Assembly (NCBI GenBank): GCA_024644865.1 | Contig: JAHEGZ010000003.1 | Coordinates: 1-64,000, forward strand | Reading direction: 5' to 3' | Length of the DNA: 64,000 nucleotides | DNA from: Aurantimicrobium sp. | Lineage (GTDB): Bacteria > Actinomycetota > Actinomycetes > Actinomycetales > Microbacteriaceae | Position numbers and translations under genes: made by a program | The notes under the pieces: model-generated | Databases searched by the model: none | Seen by the model: the letters and a program-made list of their open reading frames with translations, nothing else | What the model was told of the DNA's origin: nothing | Shown: in pieces, positions 58,419-64,000 of the stretch | How positions within the stretch are numbered: the first letter of the stretch is position 1 | How the letters are laid out: every line of letters begins with the position of its first letter

Positions 58419-60587
58419 ATGACGCAAGCACCATCCCCGCGCGCGACCATGGGCGCTGACATCATCCGATTGCACGCTGATGATGTGAGCGTCTACATCG
58501 ATCTTTCGAGCGGCACGCCCATTGTGGCGCACTGGGGCGTTGACCTCGGCTCGGTCGAAGAGAACCGTGATCTTGCGACGGTCATTCGTGAGGGCGCACC
58601 GCACTGTGACATTGATGACCCGCAAAACCCGGGCATCTGGCGCGAGAGTGGTCGTGGATTCTTAGGCCGGCCGGCGCTCTCCGGCCACCGGGCAGGGCTC
58701 GACTTTGCGCCCATGTTCACCATTACAAGTGTCACCTCAACTGCGGCTTTCGCGCACATCACATCCGTGGACGCGCACGCGCAGCTCCAGGTTGAAGTCG
58801 AGTTTGAGTTGACTGAACAGGGCATGCTGCTCATCTCGCAGCAGCTGACCAACCTCGGCTCCTCGGCGTTTGAGCTGCAGGAACTCACCACGTGGCTGCC
58901 GCTGCCCGATCAGGTCACGGAGTCGATGGACTTTTCGGGTCGCTGGGTCAAAGAACGTCAACCGCAGCGTCGCGACATTCAGGTTGGCACGTGGGCGCGG
59001 GAGAGCCGCGAAGGTCGTTCGGGGCACGACTACACGATCATCCAAATGGGGTTGACGGCAGGTGCTGACTATCAGCGCGGTGACGTCTACTCTCTCGGCC
59101 TGCTCTGGAGCGGCAATAACCGGCACCTCGTTGAGCGTCAACCAACCGGACGCACCAGCTTCGGCGCAGGGGAGCTGTTGCTACCCGGCGAGCTGATGCT
59201 CGAGGCGGGAGAAACCTATGTTGCCCCTTCTGTCGCCGCAGCGTATTCAAACCAAGGCTTCGACGGAATAACTGACCGTTACTATCGCTGGCTTCGCTCC
59301 CGTGCGAATCACCCCACAAATGTGCGCCCGCGCCCGCTCACACTAAACGTGTGGGAAGCCGTGTACATGAACCACAACCTCGAAAAGCTCATCGAGCTTG
59401 CTGACGTGGCACAGTCGATTGGTGTCGAGAGATTCGTTCTCGACGACGGCTGGTTCGGTGCCCGTCGCGATGACTACGCCGGGTTGGGCGACTGGGTGGT
59501 CAGTGAAGACGCTTGGCCCAACGGTCTGCAGCCTCTGATTGATGCGGTCACTGCCCGCGGCATGGAGTTTGGCCTGTGGTTTGAGGGTGAAATGCTCAAC
59601 ATGGACAGCGACCTCTATCGCGAACATCCCGAGTGGCTCCTTCACATACCCGGGCGAATTCCTCTCGAGGGGCGCCACCAGCACTTGCTCGACATCACTC
59701 ATCCCGGAGCGTTCGAACATGTGCTTACCCAGGTAGACGCCCTTCTCTCTGAGTACGCAGTCAGCTACATCAAGTGGGACCACAACAAGTTCCTCATTGA
59801 CCCCGGTCACCTGGGTCGGGCGGCCGTGCACAACCAGGCTCTGGCTATCTATCGACTCTTTGACGAACTCAAGTTGCGCCATCCGCACCTTGAAATCGAG
59901 TCCTGCGCATCAGGTGGCGGGCGCATCGACCTCGGCATGGCTCATCACGTCGACAGGTTCTGGGCGTCAGACACGAACGATGCGCTCGAGCGTCAGTACA
60001 TCCAGCGTTACACGCAGTTTGCCATTCCTCCCGAGATGATCGGCTCGCACATTGGGCCAACGCACTCGCACACCACTCACCGTGTTCATCACATCGCATT
60101 CCGGGCGATCACTGCGCTCTTTGGCCACGCCGGGATTGAGTGGGACATCACCCAAACCACGCCCGACGAGCGGGCCGCACTCGGCTCCTGGGTCAGCTAC
60201 TACAGGGCGAACCGAGACCTATTGCACAGCGGACGAATGGTTCGCATCGAGCAGCCCGATGACACCACGTTCGTTCACGGCGTGGTTGCCCCTGACTGCT
60301 CGCGAGCAATATTCGCCTTCGTTGCTCTGCGCGCAATGAAGGGAACCAAGCCAACGGCTTTCCGCCTTACCGGCCTCGATGCTGATGCTTCATATCGTGT
60401 GCGATTTGTTGAGCCTGCCGGAGCGCCGCAGTACATCCACCAGAAGTTCCCGGCATGGATGCTCAGCGCCGACGGCGTGACGCTCACTGGTGCCGCGCTC
60501 GCCGCAGTAGGCTTGCGCCCTCCGCTGCTTGCGCCAGAAACCGCTTTTCTGGTCGAGGTCGAGCGCCTTGAGGTGACTCTCGCGTAG
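58419..60587 (+). CDS. Alpha-galactosidase (GH36)
   Basis: The 722-residue protein has an N-terminal beta-sandwich (about 1-300), a catalytic TIM barrel with FVLDDGWFGARRDDYAGLGD and the nucleophile in SYIKWDHNKF, and the acid/base in FWASDTNDALERQ. A C-terminal beta domain completes it. This is the GH36 layout of enzymes that release galactose from melibiose and raffinose. There is no signal peptide, so it acts in the cytoplasm on imported sugars. ATG 58419 is used; an internal ATG at 58449 is an alternative. It is divergent from galT-galK. Confidence 0.95.
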   Translation: MTQAPSPRATMGADIIRLHADDVSVYIDLSSGTPIVAHWGVDLGSVEENRDLATVIREGAPHCDIDDPQNPGIWRESGRGFLGRPALSGHRAGLDFAPMFTITSVTSTAAFAHITSVDAHAQLQVEVEFELTEQGMLLISQQLTNLGSSAFELQELTTWLPLPDQVTESMDFSGRWVKERQPQRRDIQVGTWARESREGRSGHDYTIIQMGLTAGADYQRGDVYSLGLLWSGNNRHLVERQPTGRTSFGAGELLLPGELMLEAGETYVAPSVAAAYSNQGFDGITDRYYRWLRSRANHPTNVRPRPLTLNVWEAVYMNHNLEKLIELADVAQSIGVERFVLDDGWFGARRDDYAGLGDWVVSEDAWPNGLQPLIDAVTARGMEFGLWFEGEMLNMDSDLYREHPEWLLHIPGRIPLEGRHQHLLDITHPGAFEHVLTQVDALLSEYAVSYIKWDHNKFLIDPGHLGRAAVHNQALAIYRLFDELKLRHPHLEIESCASGGGRIDLGMAHHVDRFWASDTNDALERQYIQRYTQFAIPPEMIGSHIGPTHSHTTHRVHHIAFRAITALFGHAGIEWDITQTTPDERAALGSWVSYYRANRDLLHSGRMVRIEQPDDTTFVHGVVAPDCSRAIFAFVALRAMKGTKPTAFRLTGLDADASYRVRFVEPAGAPQYIHQKFPAWMLSADGVTLTGAALAAVGLRPPLLAPETAFLVEVERLEVTLA

Positions 60588-61115
60588 TCAGCCGCGGTAA
60601 ACCGCAATGCGCTGGCGGTAGTGCTCTGCGTTAGCAATCACGCCGGCGACCTCGTCGTCACTGAGCTCGCGGCGAACCCTGGCCGGGACGCCAGCTACAA
60701 GCGACCTCGGCGGAATGACCATCCCCTCGGTTACCAGCGCGCCCGCGGCAACGAGTGAGCCGGTGCCAACGACGGCGCCATTCATGACCGTTGCGCTCAT
60801 GCCAATCAGGCAGTCATCTTCAACCGTGCATCCGTGCAGTACCGCGTTGTGCCCGACCGAAACGCCCCTGCCGACAACGAGCGGGTATCCAGAGTCAACG
60901 TGACAGGTCACATTGTCTTGGATATTCGAGCGCTCGCCGATCGTGATGCTGGCCATATCGGCCCGAAGCACCGCGTTGAACCAAATGCCGACCTCGGCGT
61001 GGAGGGTAACCTGCCCGACCAGCCTGGCCCCATCGGCCACGTATCCGCTGGGGTCGACGATTGGCGTTCCAAAACCCGGAACGGTGACAACAGAAAAGTG
61101 GGCTTTCGAAGCCAT
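60588..61115 (-). CDS. Gamma-carbonic anhydrase-like hexapeptide protein
   Basis: The 175-residue protein is a left-handed beta-helix with repeated hexapeptides (IGERSNIQDNVTCHVDSG, VGRGVSVGHNAVLHG, IGMSATVMNGAVVGTGSLV). The three metal-ligand histidine positions are in TCHVD and GHNAVLH. It probably binds zinc; the activity in this subfamily (YrdA/PaaY-like) is often uncertain. ATG 61115 is preferred over 61169 because TACAAT lies six bases upstream and the usual N-terminus starts there. It abuts the alpha-galactosidase stop. Confidence 0.9.
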   Translation of the reverse strand: MASKAHFSVVTVPGFGTPIVDPSGYVADGARLVGQVTLHAEVGIWFNAVLRADMASITIGERSNIQDNVTCHVDSGYPLVVGRGVSVGHNAVLHGCTVEDDCLIGMSATVMNGAVVGTGSLVAAGALVTEGMVIPPRSLVAGVPARVRRELSDDEVAGVIANAEHYRQRIAVYRG

Positions 61116-61121
61116 GGGCTC

Positions 61122-61127
61122 ATTGTA
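61122..61127 (-). promoter_or_regulatory. Leaderless -10 element of the gamma-carbonic anhydrase gene
   Basis: On the minus strand TACAAT, close to the -10 consensus, is followed by 6 bases and the ATG at 61115. Confidence 0.6.
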
Positions 61128-61216
61128 TGACTGCCGGGGTTCAAACAACCGTTGAAACAATTCAGACACGATTCAGGCGCTCCGTTCTCAAAATCTTTGC
61201 GCTTGGGGAAGTCGAC

Positions 61217-61222
61217 TACAGT
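61217..61222 (+). promoter_or_regulatory. Leaderless -10 element of the secreted repeat protein gene
   Basis: TACAGT is followed by 6 bases and the GTG start at 61229. No Shine-Dalgarno is visible. Confidence 0.55.
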
Positions 61223-61228
61223 AGTTTG

Positions 61229-64000
61229 GTGGGCAAAATAAAGCGCAGGGTTCCTCCCGTTGTGGCGTTCCTCACTTTGTTGAGTCTTCTTCTTGCGGTG
61301 ATTCAGGCAATGCCTGCTCAGGCACTCACTGCGTGGACGATGACCAGCCCAAGCGCCACTATTTACACCGGTGCGCTCGTGAATACGTCGTTCACCCCGA
61401 CAATTACGCCTGCGGCGGCGGCAACGGGAGCCGCGTGTGGCGTTTACACTGCGTCAGACACGACCTTCACGACACGCTTGACTCCGGTGACCAGCCTGGC
61501 GGCTGGTACATACAAGATTCACTGTACGGCGGTTGCTGCATCTGGATATGCGGCGAGCCCCACGGAGACTCTAGGAACACTCACTGTGACTGCAAAAAAT
61601 GCTTTCAGGTGTGATTCGAGTTTTTACCAGATGGCATCGGGTAAGGCCTACAAACTCAATGCGGCGTCCGGCTTTGCATACAGCGAATTTGGTGTAAATA
61701 CGACCGTGCCAGGAAGCATCAACGCCATAGGCTGGAACCCGGATGACAACTTCATTTACGGCCTCCTGAGCAACGCCCTTTACGTCATTTCGAATGATCC
61801 ATCGGGATATGTCGCAACCTCTGCAAAAACGCTGGGTTCGACGCCATCCAGCACCGGTGGTGACTTCTATCGAATCAACGGTAAGGCGTACCTGATTTCT
61901 ACGGGTAGCTCCGGTACTTCCTGGTACGCGACGGATGTTGCAACTGGCACCGTGACTACGCTTACCACAACGGGAACTGCTTGGGGTGCTTTTGACATCA
62001 CCTTCATCGGTAACAAGGGCTACGGCATTAATGGAACAACCCTCTATACCGCGACCCTGGCCGACAACGGAACTCTTGCCTCACTGACGGTAAGCATCGG
62101 TACGCGAACGATCACCAACTCAACTGGCAAAACCATCGGCGCTTCGGAAAACTTTGGTGCGGCATACGGTGACGGCGATGGCAACGCCTACTTCTTCTCG
62201 AACACAAACAAACATCTGTTTGGCATCAAGAGGTCAGACCTTGCGGCGTCGGTGACGAGTCCACCCCTGAGCTGGTATGTCACCCCGACCGGCCCCGTCG
62301 CGCCGAACGATGGCGCAAGTTGTGGAACCGCACCGAGCCCGACCGCACCGGTCGTTAGTACAGGAGCATCCTCTTCGGTTACGTCAACCTCTGCGTCTCT
62401 CGCGGGGACAGTGAGCACGCCCAATCTTTCGGGCGCTGCGGTCACGACGAGTGCCCCTAAGTTTTGCTACGCACTGACCTCCGCGGCATTACCGTCATCG
62501 CCACAGGGCTGTGTCAATTCGACGACCACGACCGTCGCACAAAATTCCTCGAGCGTGAGCATTCCTGCGAGCCTCACCGGACTTTCTCCTGGAACCACCT
62601 ATTACTACCAAGCACAGGCCACGAATGACAATGGAGCGACCGGCTACGGTGCGGTCAATTCATTCACTACGCTGACGACCTGGACGATTGCAGCCAACTC
62701 GGCAACCTACTCGGTTGGTGCAACAATTCCATCGTTGACTGGCCTCGTGTCGCCGAACTCCGCAATCTCAGGTAGCTTGACCTGCCTCGCGTACGCGACC
62801 TCGGATACGAGTTATTCAACGCCGAAGACAATTGATTCTTCGCTGGCTGTCGGCACGTACACCATTCACTGTACGGGGACGGCGGCCACGGGGTATCTCA
62901 GCTCTCCAACAACTAACACAGACAGCACGCTTACGGTCACCAGCCTCTTGGCGTGGAGCATCACCGGTCAGAATGCGACCTACCAGCTTGCCGGGTCGAC
63001 ACCCTCACTGACAGGTGTTGCGGGCGCTGGACTCTCTGGCAGTCTGACCTGTCTGCCTTACGCAAAGAGCGACACTAACTACGCCAATGCACTGACGCTG
63101 AACTCCAGTCTCGCTGTCGGAACTTACTGGATTCACTGTACGGGGGCGTCACTTTCGGGGTACGCCGACCCAGCAATCACGAACGGTGAACTCACAGTCT
63201 CTCTCTCGGCTTGGACTGTCGCTGCATCGAACGCGTCGTACACCATCGGTGGAACGGCTCCGACGCTTTCGGGATCGGCAAACCCAGCTGGCGGACTCAG
63301 CGGGCCATTGACTTGTCGGGCCTATCGAGCCGATGACACCGCCTATGCCACTGCGTTGACCATTAACTCAGGACTAGCCGAAGGCACCTACGCGATTCAC
63401 TGTACGGGTTCCGCTGCGACGGGATACACGACGCTCCCGGGAACCAACACTGACGGGCAACTTGTCGTTTCCTCATTGACGACGTGGACGATTTCAGCGA
63501 ACTCGGCCACCTACGAGCTGGGTGGCGCGGTTCCCTCGCTGACTGGTACGGCAACGTCGGGTGCGCTAAGCGGGTCCCTCGCGTGTTCTGCGTATGCCAG
63601 TTCCGATCCGAACTTCACTTCGCCGGTCACTATCAACTCCTCGCTTGCGGTCGGAACATATGTGGTGCGGTGTACTGGCAACCCAAATGCGGGATACTCC
63701 CTAACCCCTATCAATAACACCTCCACCCTGACTGTTGGCGCCAGGGCTTGGACTATAACTGGCAACTCGGCAACCTATACCCAAGGTGGCACCGTACCGA
63801 CACTGAGCGGTTCGGCAACAGCGGGCGCCCTGAGTGGCAGCCTGAGCTGTTACGCCTACCAGACCACTGACCTGAGCTACTCCTCCCCCGTCACCATTAA
63901 TTCATCGTTGAGCGTCGGCACATACGCAGTTCGTTGTACCGGCTCACCCGCTGCCACGTACTCGGCTAACCCGACGATTCAGACGGCAACCCTGACGGTC
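61229..64000 (+). CDS. Large secreted repeat protein (C-terminus beyond window)
   Basis: An open frame of 924 codons runs from GTG 61229 to the window end without a stop. A signal peptide (about 1-36, ending MPAQA) is followed by one ~90-residue module, then a propeller-like region (about 130-370; FRCDSSFYQMASGKAYKLN, GWNPDDNFIYGLLS). A fibronectin-III-like domain comes next (about 370-480, SLTGLSPGTTYYYQAQATN). At least five tandem 86-91-residue modules follow, each starting at a conserved Trp (62681, 62954, 63212, 63485, 63749). Each module has W.I...ATY..G, L.C.AY, SLAVGTY.IHCTG and LTV, with a Cys pair likely to form a disulfide. The function is unknown; an adhesin or cell-surface protein is likely. 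Confidence 0.85.
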   Translation, partial: MGKIKRRVPPVVAFLTLLSLLLAVIQAMPAQALTAWTMTSPSATIYTGALVNTSFTPTITPAAAATGAACGVYTASDTTFTTRLTPVTSLAAGTYKIHCTAVAASGYAASPTETLGTLTVTAKNAFRCDSSFYQMASGKAYKLNAASGFAYSEFGVNTTVPGSINAIGWNPDDNFIYGLLSNALYVISNDPSGYVATSAKTLGSTPSSTGGDFYRINGKAYLISTGSSGTSWYATDVATGTVTTLTTTGTAWGAFDITFIGNKGYGINGTTLYTATLADNGTLASLTVSIGTRTITNSTGKTIGASENFGAAYGDGDGNAYFFSNTNKHLFGIKRSDLAASVTSPPLSWYVTPTGPVAPNDGASCGTAPSPTAPVVSTGASSSVTSTSASLAGTVSTPNLSGAAVTTSAPKFCYALTSAALPSSPQGCVNSTTTTVAQNSSSVSIPASLTGLSPGTTYYYQAQATNDNGATGYGAVNSFTTLTTWTIAANSATYSVGATIPSLTGLVSPNSAISGSLTCLAYATSDTSYSTPKTIDSSLAVGTYTIHCTGTAATGYLSSPTTNTDSTLTVTSLLAWSITGQNATYQLAGSTPSLTGVAGAGLSGSLTCLPYAKSDTNYANALTLNSSLAVGTYWIHCTGASLSGYADPAITNGELTVSLSAWTVAASNASYTIGGTAPTLSGSANPAGGLSGPLTCRAYRADDTAYATALTINSGLAEGTYAIHCTGSAATGYTTLPGTNTDGQLVVSSLTTWTISANSATYELGGAVPSLTGTATSGALSGSLACSAYASSDPNFTSPVTINSSLAVGTYVVRCTGNPNAGYSLTPINNTSTLTVGARAWTITGNSATYTQGGTVPTLSGSATAGALSGSLSCYAYQTTDLSYSSPVTINSSLSVGTYAVRCTGSPAATYSANPTIQTATLTV

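Noticed and set aside
58323-58625. Upstream extension of the galT frame
   Set aside because: It would overlap the start of the divergent alpha-galactosidase gene and its promoter region, and has no GalT-like sequence.

Overview
The window is 64 kb of a moderately high-GC actinobacterial chromosome, almost certainly a Microbacteriaceae relative. The rpsM-rpsK-rpoA-rplQ-truA-rplM-rpsI-glmM order without rpsD between rpsK and rpoA, a groES without an adjacent groEL, GuaB3 beside GuaB, the DUF6350-purN-purH order and heavy use of GTG starts all point there. The genus cannot be fixed from sequence reading alone. Genes are densely packed: no gene-free stretch reaches 300 bases (the largest is about 200 bases upstream of sucC). 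I saw no tRNA, rRNA, insertion sequence, prophage or CRISPR array.

Layout. 1-5844: end of the ribosomal protein/RNA polymerase alpha cluster, then truA, rplM-rpsI and glmM. 5841-12952: coaA facing a cell-wall and tRNA-modification operon (glmS-acpS-alr-tsaE-tsaB-rimI-tsaD). 12992-16011: DUF4190 membrane protein, a THUMP-like methyltransferase, groES under a CIRCE element, and rarD. 16043-21172: guaB-guaB3-glpD-SURF1. 21134-26312: a four-gene leftward operon (nitrilase, aldoxime dehydratase, acyl-CoA-dehydrogenase-like flavoprotein, metallo-beta-lactamase-fold hydrolase) with a divergent AraC regulator. 26396-32920: DUF3817-guaA-SdpI-like, a Bax-inhibitor protein, GDPD and PcrA. 32934-35941: VIT1-like transporter and sucCD. 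36103-41848: membrane proteins, purN-purH and a membrane-fused DDAH. 41845-47047: GNAT, a metal P-type ATPase and a flavin electron-transfer module (FNR/ferric-reductase, FMN-binding protein, ApbE). 47112-50252: purU, divergent from a ZTP riboswitch with glyA-folD. 50249-55952: a 1109-residue BspA-like surface protein followed by a response regulator and histidine kinase. 56056-60587: galK-galT divergent from an alpha-galactosidase. 60588-61115: gamma-carbonic-anhydrase-like protein. 61229-64000+: a large secreted repeat protein that runs out of the window.

How the parts work together. Most of the window is core metabolism: translation, peptidoglycan precursors, purines and one-carbon folate. 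Purine genes occur at five places (guaB/guaB3, guaA, purN/purH, purU, and glyA/folD under ZTP control). The accessory interest lies in the aldoxime/nitrile operon, the flavinylation electron-transfer module, the surface-protein/two-component cluster and the secreted repeat protein.

A recurring signal is a TANNNT -10 hexamer placed 6-7 bases upstream of the start codon, seen at ten genes on both strands. It implies that leaderless transcripts are common in this organism.
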